Part shown: piece after piece, positions 55,375-64,000 of the stretch
How the letters are laid out: each line of letters opens with the position of its first letter
Numbering within the stretch: the first letter of the stretch is position 1
From: Deltaproteobacteria bacterium Ga0077539
GTDB lineage: Bacteria; Myxococcota_A; Polyangia; Polyangiales; Ga0077539
DNA: 64,000 nucleotides
Assembly: GCA_001465015.1 (NCBI GenBank)
Contig: LNEO01000206.1
Span: 1 to 64,000 of the forward strand
Direction of reading: 5' to 3'
Translations under genes and position numbers: made by a program
The notes under the pieces: generated by a model
What the model saw: the letters and a program-made list of their open reading frames with translations, nothing else
The model's database searches: none
What the model was told of the DNA's origin: nothing

Positions 55375-56556
55375 TCATTCGCTCTCCCTTCGCGACATCG
55401 CCGTGTACGCGAGGTGCCCGCTCTGGTGTGCGCCGAACAGCGCGACCGTGGCCTCGACGATCGAGCCGCGATCATCGGGACCCCACGAGGCTCGCACGCG
55501 GCCGTGGGCCCGCCCGAGCACCGAGCCGAGGTAGCGAAACAGCGGCTCGAATTGCTCAGCGTCGATCTTCGCCATCGAGAGCTTGTCTTCTTGGGGCGCG
55601 AGCGGACGAATCATCAACGACAAGCCGTCGGCCTTCACCACCGCGGGGTGGGCGTCGATCGCCGAGAGCGCCGCGCGCGCCGCGATCAACGCCTTGTGCT
55701 TCAGGGCGCCCTCTTTCATGTCGAACAGCCACGGCGGCTCGTCGGGCTCGATCGGCGCGACGACGACCGCCGCGCGAAAGTGCCCGAGGCTGCCGTTTCC
55801 TGCGACGCGAAACGCCACGTCGTCGACGCGGTAGGAGCCGTGCGGTCGCTCGGCGATCGCCGGGTAGCACGCGGCGATTTCGCGCGCGAGCTGATCGACC
55901 TTCTTCGCGCGATCCTTCGTGAGCGAGAGGTACCGGTCGCCTCGGATGAATTCGTGTGCCTCGTACTCGACGTCCGTCCTCGCCGCGGTGCGCGCCCGCA
56001 GAAAGTCGTCGTACTTGCGCGCTTCGACCTTCGAGAGCAGCGCGCGTACGGGCTTGGGCGCATCGACCCGCTCGTCGGTGAGGTAGCCGTCGAGCACCGC
56101 GTCGATCCAGACGAGGTTCTGCACGGGATGGCCGCCGCGAGAGGCTCCCGCGAGCAGCGCGCTCGTCGCGAGCCGAAGCACGTCGTCGACGAGCGGTCCT
56201 TCGCGCACGGCGTCGAAGTCGTTGATCCAGAACCGCGCCTCGCCGCGCTTCCACGGGGGCTCTCGGTCTGCGCGAAGGGCGCCAAAATTCTCCGCGTGCG
56301 CGTCGCCGACGATCCACCCGCTGGCCGACAGCTCGCCGACGATCGGGCGCACCTGGCGCAACGCCCGCTCGAAGAACCCGAGCGACCCCCGAAAGAACCC
56401 GAACGCGCTCTCGCACATCTTCGCGCGCTTCTTCGAGAGCAGCCACGGCCGCGCGTCGTCGCCTTCTCTCGTGCGAATGCAATCGAGCCCCTCGATCAGC
56501 GCGCGATCACCGTCGAACTGGAGCTTCGCGAGCGCCCATGCGTCGCCTCGTGCCAT
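55375..56556 (-). CDS. DUF2252 family protein
   Basis: 'MCESAFGFFRGS', 'GWIVGDAHAENFGAL', 'WINDFDAVREGPLVDDVLRLATS'. Confidence 0.85.
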   Translation of the reverse strand: MARGDAWALAKLQFDGDRALIEGLDCIRTREGDDARPWLLSKKRAKMCESAFGFFRGSLGFFERALRQVRPIVGELSASGWIVGDAHAENFGALRADREPPWKRGEARFWINDFDAVREGPLVDDVLRLATSALLAGASRGGHPVQNLVWIDAVLDGYLTDERVDAPKPVRALLSKVEARKYDDFLRARTAARTDVEYEAHEFIRGDRYLSLTKDRAKKVDQLAREIAACYPAIAERPHGSYRVDDVAFRVAGNGSLGHFRAAVVVAPIEPDEPPWLFDMKEGALKHKALIAARAALSAIDAHPAVVKADGLSLMIRPLAPQEDKLSMAKIDAEQFEPLFRYLGSVLGRAHGRVRASWGPDDRGSIVEATVALFGAHQSGHLAYTAMSRRESE

Positions 56557-56616
56557 GGCTCACGATACGCGATTGATCGCGTTGCCCACAGCCCGCGCAC
56601 TCGCTTCGGTCGAGCG

Positions 56617-56910
56617 CTACTCCTTCTTCTCTGCCGGCGGCGTCCAGGCGGTGTCCGCGAGGTTGCCCTCTTTGTAGCCGAAGTAGATCGCGCACTGGTC
56701 CATCATGAACTTCTGCCCAGCGGCCGTCGCGAGGTCGACGCGGTAGGTGTTGATGAACTTCACCGAGTCCTTCAGCCACTGCTCCCACCCCTGCTGAGAG
56801 ACCTCGTTGTAGAGCTGCTGCCCGAACTCGTTGCGATACGGAGGGCGCTTCATCCCTGGCAGCTTCTCGCCGAGCTTCTTGCATTGGACCATGCGAACTT
56901 CGTCAGCCAT
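56617..56910 (-). CDS. yggX: Probable Fe(2+)-trafficking protein
   Basis: 'RMVQCKKLGEKLPGMKRPPYRNEFGQQLYNEVSQQGWEQWLKDSVKFINTYRVDLATAAGQKFMMDQC'. Confidence 0.9.
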   Translation of the reverse strand: MADEVRMVQCKKLGEKLPGMKRPPYRNEFGQQLYNEVSQQGWEQWLKDSVKFINTYRVDLATAAGQKFMMDQCAIYFGYKEGNLADTAWTPPAEKKE

Positions 56911-56943
56911 CGCGGATCGTCTTCCTTTCGAACACTGAAGGCG

Positions 56944-57804
56944 TCACAGCCTCGAGAGATCATCGAATCTCCGCGCGATCTCGCGCGGGTCCCAGAGCGA
57001 GCGCGGATCGTCGAGCACCGCGCCCTCGCTCTCTATCACACGGTAGACGCTGACCTTCGCGCCTGCCACCGAGAGCACTTCGCCCGTCAGCTCGCCGCAC
57101 AGCTTCGAGCTCAAGAACACCGCGACCGGCGCGACGAACTGCGCGCCGTAGCTCTCTTCGGGCATGCCCTGAAACATCGGCAGCTCTTCGGTCATCCTCG
57201 TGCGCGCCACCGGAGCGATCGCGTTGACGCGCACCGCTTGCTTCTTCAGCTCGATCGCCAAGGTGCGCGTGAGGCCATAGACCGCCCCGCTCGCCGCCGA
57301 CGCGTTGAGCTGCCCGTAGTTGCCGAAGAGCCCCGCGATCGACGTGCACAGCACGATGTGCCCGCCGCGCCGCTGCTGCGCGAACACCCTGGCCGCCGCC
57401 TGCGCTGGCAAGAGGGCGCCCTTGACGTTGTTGCGATAGACCTCGTCGAACGAGGCCTCGTCCATCTTGAGCGCGGTCTTGTCGCGGGCGATCCCCGCCA
57501 TGCACACGAGCACGTCGAGCCCGCCGTAGGTGCTGCTCGCCAGGTCGATCAGCGCCTGCGCCGTCGCGGCGTCCGAGACGTCACCGACGTGAGCGACCGC
57601 TGAACCGCCGTTCAAGATGATTTCGTGTGCGACGTCGTTGGCGGGGCCAGGGTCGCTCCCGCCGCCGTCCTTGGCGCACCCGAGGTCGTTGACCACGACG
57701 CGCGCGCCGTGGCGCGCGAAGGCGAGGGCGATCGCGCGGCCGATTCCTCGGCCGGCGCCGGTGACGACCGCGACCTTGTCGCGCATGAGCAACCCGTCGG
57801 ACAT
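56944..57804 (-). CDS. SDR family oxidoreductase
   Basis: 'VAVVTGAGRGIGRAIALAFARHGARVVVNDLG', 'GALLPAQAAARVFAQQRRGGHIVLCTSIAG', SDR-type. Confidence 0.87.
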   Translation of the reverse strand: MSDGLLMRDKVAVVTGAGRGIGRAIALAFARHGARVVVNDLGCAKDGGGSDPGPANDVAHEIILNGGSAVAHVGDVSDAATAQALIDLASSTYGGLDVLVCMAGIARDKTALKMDEASFDEVYRNNVKGALLPAQAAARVFAQQRRGGHIVLCTSIAGLFGNYGQLNASAASGAVYGLTRTLAIELKKQAVRVNAIAPVARTRMTEELPMFQGMPEESYGAQFVAPVAVFLSSKLCGELTGEVLSVAGAKVSVYRVIESEGAVLDDPRSLWDPREIARRFDDLSRL

Positions 57805-57877
57805 CTTCGAGCGAGCGCGGTGTACCACGCTCGGGGCCTTTTCGCAGGACGAGAACGCCCCTATCCTCGTGAGCGCC

Positions 57878-59245
57878 ATGAGCGACGCGACCGCGGTGCA
57901 AGACCGCAGACCGCACGTCGTCATCGTGGGCGGAGGCTTCGGCGGGCTCACCTGCGCCCAGTCTCTCGCCCGCGCGGACGTCAGGATCACGCTGGTCGAT
58001 CGGACCAACCACCATCTCTTTCAACCGCTGCTCTATCAGGTGGCGACCGCCGGGCTTTCTCCGGCAGAGATCGCCGCGCCGATCCGCGCCGTGCTCTCTG
58101 CGCAGAAGAACGTGACCGTGCTGCTCGAGGAGGTCTCGTCCGTCGAGCTGGCGCGCAATCGCCTGCACCTGCGCGAGCGCACGCTCGAATACGATTTTCT
58201 CGTCGTCGCGGTGGGCGCGGTCAACAACTACTTCGGCAAGGACAACTGGGCCGAGTTTGCGCCGGGAATGAAATCGCTCGACGAGGCCGTCGAGCTTCGT
58301 CGTCGCGTGCTCGTGGCCTTCGAAGAGGCCGAGCGCGAGGCGGACGAGTCCATGCGTGAGGCCCTGTTGACGATGGTGATCATCGGCGGCGGAGCCACTG
58401 GCGTCGAGATGGCCGGAGCGCTCGCGGACCTCTCGCGCACCGTGCTCGCGAGGGACTTTCGCAACATCGATCCGAGCAAGGCCAGGGTGCTGCTCGTGGA
58501 GGGGGGCGAGCGCGTTCTCGGCGGATTTCCTGCGAACTTGAGCGAGAGCGCGCAGGAGCAATTGAAGGAGCTCGGCGTCGAGCTCGTGCTCGGTCAGCGC
58601 GTCGCGCGGATCGACAACGAAGGGATCGTGCTGCGCCCGTCTGCGGGAGGCGAAGAGAAGCGGATCCCCTCTCGCACGATCGTGTGGGCCGCTGGCGTCA
58701 AGGCCGCTCCCATCACCAAGACGCTGGGCGTCGCGCTCGACAAGGGCGGACGCGTGATCGTCGATCCCGACTGTTCGGTGCCGGGCTTCTCCAACGCATA
58801 TGTGATCGGCGACTGCGCGAACTGGGCGCACGACGGCGAAGCCCTGCCGGGGCTCTCTCCGGTCGCGATGCAGATGGCCCGCTGCGTGGCCGAGAACATC
58901 GAGCGCGGGATCGACAAGCTCCCGGGCAAGCGGCTTCGCTATCGCGACAAAGGGATGATGGCGACCATCGGCCGATCGCGCGCCGTCGCCAAGAGCGGCC
59001 CCATGGAGCTCACGGGCTTCATCGCGTGGCTCGCGTGGATCTTCGTGCACCTGTGGTTCTTGGTGGGCTTTCGCAATCGGTTCGTCGTGTTCTTCAACTG
59101 GGCGTACTCGTACCTCGTGTACGCGCGCGGGGCGCGGATCATCACGGGCGAGCGCTTCGACGCAGGCGCTCCAGCGCCCATCGAAGAGACCGACGGTGAC
59201 ATGCCGTCTTCGAGCATGCGCGCGCAGCAAGCGGCGGCACGATAG
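57878..59245 (+). CDS. NADH dehydrogenase type II-like FAD oxidoreductase
   Basis: 'HVVIVGGGFGGLTCAQSLA', 'TNHHLFQPLLYQVATAGLSP', 'VIIGGGATGVEMAGAL', 'YVIGDCAN', C-term membrane anchor. Confidence 0.9.
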   Translation: MSDATAVQDRRPHVVIVGGGFGGLTCAQSLARADVRITLVDRTNHHLFQPLLYQVATAGLSPAEIAAPIRAVLSAQKNVTVLLEEVSSVELARNRLHLRERTLEYDFLVVAVGAVNNYFGKDNWAEFAPGMKSLDEAVELRRRVLVAFEEAEREADESMREALLTMVIIGGGATGVEMAGALADLSRTVLARDFRNIDPSKARVLLVEGGERVLGGFPANLSESAQEQLKELGVELVLGQRVARIDNEGIVLRPSAGGEEKRIPSRTIVWAAGVKAAPITKTLGVALDKGGRVIVDPDCSVPGFSNAYVIGDCANWAHDGEALPGLSPVAMQMARCVAENIERGIDKLPGKRLRYRDKGMMATIGRSRAVAKSGPMELTGFIAWLAWIFVHLWFLVGFRNRFVVFFNWAYSYLVYARGARIITGERFDAGAPAPIEETDGDMPSSSMRAQQAAAR

Positions 59246-59407
59246 GCCGAGCTGTCATCCCCGACGCCCGGCTCGCAGGGCCACCAGACGCGGTCCGATC
59301 GCCGAGCGCGAGAGAGTGTGACAGGCAAAGTGAAACAAAATTCTTTTTGATTTCGCGGAACTTCCGCTGCCCCCTCGTTGTCATACCGGGCCGAACGAGG
59401 TCGAACG

Positions 59408-60841
59408 ATGCAGCACTCCCGCACTCCTGTTGGCTCGATGACGAAGGCGATGAACGCGGTCCGTACGGACACGCGTGGCCCCAAGGTTCTGCGCATTGGC
59501 GTGCTGACGGACGCGCGCATTTCGGAAGAGCGCGTGGTGCGCGAGGGCGAGGTCGTGACGATCGGCTCGCACCCGTCGTGCACGATCGTGATCACGGGCC
59601 CCGACGCGCCCGAGAAGCACGTGCTCTTCGCGAAGCGCGACGGCCGCTGGTCGCTCGCGTTTGCGCCGAAGCTCGACGGCCGCGCGCTCATCGACGGAAA
59701 GATCCGCGCGATCTCCGAGCTGTTCGGCGCCGAGGCCGAGCTCGCGCTCGACGACACCGCGCGCGGAAAGGTCACGCTCGCCGGCGTCTCGGTGCTCTTT
59801 CAGTTCGTCGCTCCGCCGCCGGTCGCGCCCAAGCCGCAGCTGCCGCAGGCGATTTTGCACAAGCCGCTCGCCGAGCAGGACTGGCGCTACAACGCGTGCC
59901 TCGCGAGCTTCATGGCGATGGCCTTCGTGGGCATGGGCTACGTCGAGTACGGCTACGACCCCGAGGTCGAGGCGATGGACATCCGCGAGGAGGTTCGGCT
60001 GGTTCGCCTCGCGACCGCGCCGAGCGAGCCCGAGCCCGCGCCCGAGCAGGCAGCGAACGCTCCGGACGCGAACCCGCAGACCCCGGCGCCGAGCCGCAAC
60101 GACAGCACACGTAATCGAGACGTCGCGCGAAACACGAATCCCTCGCCCGCGCGTCCGAGCGCCGAGGACCGGGCCAACGCGGCGATGCGCAGCGCCCAGA
60201 CCGCGTCGGACGCAGTCATGAGGGCGCTCGACAACAGCAACGAGTTTCGCGCGATCGCCAACGCGCTCGGCGGTGATCGCTCGGCGGTCGCGATGATCCG
60301 CAACGGCCAGGGCCTGATGGACGACTCCGTCGAGGCGCTCGCGAACAGCACTGGAATTCGTACGGCGACGAACAACAACGCGGGCCTCAACCGAACGGGG
60401 CTGCTCGCGTCCAACGCTCCCAACGGAAACACCCTCGGCAGGACCGGGCGCATCGACGGCCCCGGCCCCATCGCGACGAGCACCACGCCGGTCGAAGAGC
60501 GGGTGATTCGCACCCGTGTGTCCACCGGCACGCTGGTCTCCGACCCCCTTCCGGGCACGCCCACGGACGAGATCGTCCGCGTGTTTCGCCGCAACATCGG
60601 CGGCGTCCAGAGCTGCTACACGCGGGCGATGCGCAACAACCCTGGCCTTCGCGGGCGCATCGAGATCTCGTTCTCCATCGGCACGACGGGGCGCGTCGTC
60701 GGCTCGCCGAGCGTCTCGGGCATCGCCAACGCCGACGAGCTGAATACGTGTGTCGCAGGCCGCGTGCGCACCTACGTGTTTCCGCAGCTCGAAGAGGCGA
60801 CGCCGGTGATGTTTCCGGTCACGCTCGAGCCCGGCGGCTGA
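59408..60841 (+). CDS. FHA-like + TM + AgmX/PglI C-terminal (TonB-like) domain protein
   Basis: 'VVTIGSHPSCTIVITGPDAPEKHVLFAKRDGRW' FHA-like; C-term 'VFRRNIGGVQSCYTRAMRNNPGLRGRIEISFSIGTTGRV'. Confidence 0.75.
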   Translation: MQHSRTPVGSMTKAMNAVRTDTRGPKVLRIGVLTDARISEERVVREGEVVTIGSHPSCTIVITGPDAPEKHVLFAKRDGRWSLAFAPKLDGRALIDGKIRAISELFGAEAELALDDTARGKVTLAGVSVLFQFVAPPPVAPKPQLPQAILHKPLAEQDWRYNACLASFMAMAFVGMGYVEYGYDPEVEAMDIREEVRLVRLATAPSEPEPAPEQAANAPDANPQTPAPSRNDSTRNRDVARNTNPSPARPSAEDRANAAMRSAQTASDAVMRALDNSNEFRAIANALGGDRSAVAMIRNGQGLMDDSVEALANSTGIRTATNNNAGLNRTGLLASNAPNGNTLGRTGRIDGPGPIATSTTPVEERVIRTRVSTGTLVSDPLPGTPTDEIVRVFRRNIGGVQSCYTRAMRNNPGLRGRIEISFSIGTTGRVVGSPSVSGIANADELNTCVAGRVRTYVFPQLEEATPVMFPVTLEPGG

Positions 60842-60933
60842 TCGCTCGAAGCACGGCTCTGAACCGCTCGGGGGCGCGTTTGGTCCGTTGGGGGATTGTG
60901 TAGGTCCACAAGGGGACGTCGTTCGTGTAGCGA

Positions 60934-61686
60934 GTGCGCACGACGATGTCCGACGCGCCCTTTGGTTCTGCACTCGCAGCGCTCGTTCGCGCTCCACGCA
61001 CGCGATGGCTCGCCTGGGTGAGCGCGTCGCTCGCGTTCACCGTGGCGCTCGTGTTCGCGCGCATCCGCCACACCGGTCACCAGTCGTTTCGCTTCCTGTT
61101 GTGGAACCTCTTTCTCGCCGTCCTCCCCTTCGGGGCGACGGTGGTGCTCCGCGCGGCGAGCGAGCGCCGTCCTTCGCGCGCAACAGCCATCACCCTGCTC
61201 CCTCTCTGGGCTCTCTGGTTCGTCTTCTGGCCCAACGCGCCGTACCTCGTGACGGACTTCGTGCACTTCGTCCCCAGGCGTGACGTGCCCCAGTGGTTCG
61301 ACCTTCTTCTATTACTCTCGTGCGCGCACAACGGGCTCATGCTCGGGCTCGGCTCGCTCTACGACGCCGAGCGCTCGCTCCTGGCGTTTGCCCCGAAGCG
61401 CCGCTGGCTCGCGGTGCTCGTTCCGGGGCTCGCCATCAGCGCGGGCGCGTTCGGCATCTTTCTCGGGCGTTTTCACCGATGGAACAGCTGGGACCTCGCC
61501 ACCCGTCCCCTCGCCGTGCTCGCCGACTCGCTCGCCATCCTCGCGTCCCCGACCACCCATCGAACCGCCTGGCTCGTCACCGTCTCGCTCAGCGCGTTTC
61601 TCACCATCGCGTACTGCCAGTTTCGCGCGCTCGCCGCGCCCTCGGAGTCGCCCGAACGAAAGCACCCCGTCGCATCTCGCTCGTAG
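60934..61686 (+). CDS. DUF1361 family membrane protein
   Basis: 'WNLFLAVLPF', 'WFVFWPNAPYLVTDFVHF', 'FLGRFHRWNSWD'. Confidence 0.82.
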   Translation: MRTTMSDAPFGSALAALVRAPRTRWLAWVSASLAFTVALVFARIRHTGHQSFRFLLWNLFLAVLPFGATVVLRAASERRPSRATAITLLPLWALWFVFWPNAPYLVTDFVHFVPRRDVPQWFDLLLLLSCAHNGLMLGLGSLYDAERSLLAFAPKRRWLAVLVPGLAISAGAFGIFLGRFHRWNSWDLATRPLAVLADSLAILASPTTHRTAWLVTVSLSAFLTIAYCQFRALAAPSESPERKHPVASRS

Positions 61687-61713
61687 CGAGGTATCTTCGC
61701 CGCCAACACAGCG

Positions 61714-62796
61714 ATGAAGCTCTCGTTTCGCGATTGGCGCGAAGACCGTGACGGCTGGGCGCAGTCCCTCGGGGTAACCCGCGATGCGATCGACCTCTAC
61801 CTCGACTGCGACGTGATCGACCTGCACGTCGACACGTTTATCTGGCACCGGCTCTTCGGCTACGACCTCCACGAGCGGCACAGGCACGGGCTCTTCGGCG
61901 CGCGCTGCTACTCGCAGGTCGACCTCCCGCGCATCCGCGAGGCGCAGGTGACGGGCGCGACGTGGGTCATCACCACCAACCCCTTTCGTCCTCAGTCGCT
62001 TCGGCCCGAGGCGTTTTCGAAGAACCTCGATCGACTCGTGAGCGAGCTGTCTCGCGCTTCAGAAGACGTCGCCGTCGTGCGCAACGTCGCCGAGTACAAA
62101 GCCGCCCGCGCAAAGGGGCTGCACGCGGCGTTCATCGGCGTTCAGGGCGGCAACGCCCTCGACGAGAGCATCGACGCCCTCGATCGATTGAAAGACAACC
62201 TGGTCCTTCGCATCACGCTCGTTCACCTCTCGTCTTCGAAGCTCGGCGTGACGAGCTCGCCGGCCGCGTCGCTCGCTGGCGACGACGAGGGGCTCGCGGA
62301 GTTCGGCTTCGAGTACATCCACCAGCTCAACCACCGAAAGGTCTTCGTCGACCTCGCGCACATCTCGCGAAAGGGCTTCTGGGACGCCCTCAGCGTGCAC
62401 GACAAGACCCTCCCCGTGATCGTCACGCACACCGGCGTGTGCGGCGTGCACGAGCACTGGCGCAACCTCGATGACAAGCAGGTCCGCGCCATCGGCGAGC
62501 GCGGCGGCGTCGTCGGCGTGATGTACCAGAGCTCGTTTCTCGGCGACTCGATGTGGGGCGGTCGCGCCGAGTCGGTCGTCCGCCACCTCGAGCACGTCGC
62601 GAATATCGCAGGAGACAGCGTCGCTGCGCTCGGAAGCGACTGGGACGGCGCGATCACGCCGCCGAGGGACATGCCCACGTGCTTGGAGCTCCCGCGGCTC
62701 GTGCAGATCATGCTCGACCGCCAGTGGTCTCACACGCGCATCCGACGCACGCTGGGGGCGAACTTCCTCGACACCGTCTCGAGCATGCGAGGCTAG
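61714..62796 (+). CDS. Membrane dipeptidase (peptidase M19)
   Basis: 'VIDLHVDTFIW', 'FIGVQGGNALDESIDAL', 'VTHTGVCGVHEHWRNLDD', 'LGSDWDGAITPP', 'LGANFLDTV'. Confidence 0.87.
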   Translation: MKLSFRDWREDRDGWAQSLGVTRDAIDLYLDCDVIDLHVDTFIWHRLFGYDLHERHRHGLFGARCYSQVDLPRIREAQVTGATWVITTNPFRPQSLRPEAFSKNLDRLVSELSRASEDVAVVRNVAEYKAARAKGLHAAFIGVQGGNALDESIDALDRLKDNLVLRITLVHLSSSKLGVTSSPAASLAGDDEGLAEFGFEYIHQLNHRKVFVDLAHISRKGFWDALSVHDKTLPVIVTHTGVCGVHEHWRNLDDKQVRAIGERGGVVGVMYQSSFLGDSMWGGRAESVVRHLEHVANIAGDSVAALGSDWDGAITPPRDMPTCLELPRLVQIMLDRQWSHTRIRRTLGANFLDTVSSMRG

Positions 62797-62829
62797 CGAG
62801 CCGCCTCGACGATGTCCCCCGCGGCGCGC

Positions 62830-64000
62830 TTACGCCGCGCGCGGTTTGGCCAGGAGCCCCTGGTAGAGGGCTTCGTACTGGCGTGCGGCGCGGTCCCACG
62901 AGACGTCCTTGCGCATCACGCGGTGGCGCAGGCGGGCGAGGGCGTCCTTGCGGCGAAAGACAGTGAGCGCGCGGCCGATCGCGCCGAAGAGCTCGTCGGG
63001 ATCGGCGCTCTCGAAGAGAAACCCGGTGCCCGACTCGAAGCGCGCGTCGCAGTCGACCACCACGTCGCGCACCGCTCCCGCAGCGCGAGCGACAGGGAGC
63101 GCGCCGTAGCGCATCGCGTACAAGTGCGAGACCGCGCCGGGCTCTCTGCGCGAGGGCGCGACCCAGAAGTCCGCCCCCGCGAAGGCCTTGTGAAGAAACG
63201 CCTCGTCGAACTCGCGACGAAACGACACGCGATCAGGAAAGCGCTTCGCGAGCTCTTGAAACGCGCTCACGAGTCCGGCGTCGCCGTCGCCCGCGAGCAC
63301 CCAGCGCGCGTCGTTGCGCACGATGCGCGTCGCGCACGCGGCGAGCAGGTCGAGGCCGCGCGCGGCGTCGATGGGCCCCGCGTAGGCGAAGATCGGCGAC
63401 TCGGGGCGGCCCGAGAGCCCTGCGCGCTCGGCGAGGTCCACGCGGCACGCCTCGCGACCGGCGGTTCCTTCTGCGTCGAAGCGCGAGGCGAGGTGCGGGT
63501 CGGTCGAAGGGTTGAAGACGCTGTAATCGACGCCGTGAATGATCCCCGCGATGTCGAAGCCGCGGTGGCGAACGACGCCCTCGAGCCCGCGTCCCGCCTC
63601 GGGCTGCGCGAGCTCGCGCGCATACGTGGGCGAGGGCAACACGACCTTGTCCGCGCGGAGCATCCCGTGCTTCAGCCAGCAAGCCTTGCCGTAGAACTCG
63701 AGCTCGTCTGGCGAGAAGAATCGCTCGGGAATGCCCGAGCTCGCGAGCGTCGAGCGCTCGAAGAGCCCGCGCTGCTCGGGGTCGTGCACGGTCAGCACGG
63801 TCTTGATCCCCGCGAGGGCCGGGTTCTTCGCCTTGGCCAGCGAGAGAAACAGCGGGACGAGCGCGGCAGCCCAGTCGTGCGCGTGAATGACGGACGGCAA
63901 CGTCTGCTGTTGCTCGAGCCACTCGATCGAAGCCCGCGCGAGCAGCGCGAACTTGCGCGCGTCGTCGGCCGAATTCGAATAGACTTCGGGGCGATCCGTG
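62830..64000 (-). CDS. glgA: Glycogen/starch synthase, 5' end beyond window
   Basis: 'VIHAHDWAAALVPLFL', 'TVHDPEQRGLF', 'GIIHGVDYSVFNPSTDPHL', 'GADFWVAPSRREPGAVSHLYAMRYGALPVAR'; ORF open to window edge. Confidence 0.85.
   Translation of the reverse strand, partial: TDRPEVYSNSADDARKFALLARASIEWLEQQQTLPSVIHAHDWAAALVPLFLSLAKAKNPALAGIKTVLTVHDPEQRGLFERSTLASSGIPERFFSPDELEFYGKACWLKHGMLRADKVVLPSPTYARELAQPEAGRGLEGVVRHRGFDIAGIIHGVDYSVFNPSTDPHLASRFDAEGTAGREACRVDLAERAGLSGRPESPIFAYAGPIDAARGLDLLAACATRIVRNDARWVLAGDGDAGLVSAFQELAKRFPDRVSFRREFDEAFLHKAFAGADFWVAPSRREPGAVSHLYAMRYGALPVARAAGAVRDVVVDCDARFESGTGFLFESADPDELFGAIGRALTVFRRKDALARLRHRVMRKDVSWDRAARQYEALYQGLLAKPRAA

Noticed and set aside
1-64000. CRISPR arrays, tRNA/rRNA genes, transposase or integrase genes
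   Set aside because: Looked for repeat-spacer patterns, tRNA T-loop motifs and recombinase motifs; none convincing. A dedicated scan (tRNAscan-SE, CRISPR finder, HMMs) would be decisive

Overview
High-GC, gene-dense chromosomal window with a myxobacterial/Myxococcota-like gene repertoire (taxonomy is inference). About 48 CDS are supported. Most are housekeeping or metabolic genes: CcmB, CapA-like, class II aldolase, sarcosine-oxidase-like cluster, FBP aldolase, Pcm, RuvC, aminotransferase, YggX, NDH-2, M19 dipeptidase, glycogen synthase. There are also many lipoproteins with D/S/G/P-rich linkers. No tRNA, rRNA, CRISPR array or transposase was recognised. Most notable: (1) 46.2-51.8 kb, a seven-gene minus-strand accessory operon with three tandem paralogous small proteins (one with a LamG-like tail), a lipoprotein, a DcrB/DUF1795 (Eag-like) protein, a TPR-TM-M23 peptidase-like protein and a small lipoprotein. 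It is bracketed by a 30-bp direct repeat (29/30) that corresponds to the 3' end of the adjacent FG-GAP gene. (2) 35.4-43.0 kb, a five-gene operon with a zinc-ribbon Hsp70/actin-like ATPase carrying an M/P/G-rich tail, an (MPG)n repeat protein, a VWA-like lipoprotein and a FecR-like protein, ending at a perfect 24-bp palindrome. (3) A bacterial NOX5-like EF-hand NADPH oxidase. (4) An isochorismatase-AlkB fusion whose start site lies inside a 99-bp palindromic element. (5) A Ser/Thr kinase-REC / REC / GAF-HK-HPt cluster. (6) A lipoprotein gene split by a one-base frame change inside a 21/22-nt repeat. All functional calls come from reading motifs by eye; no database search was run.
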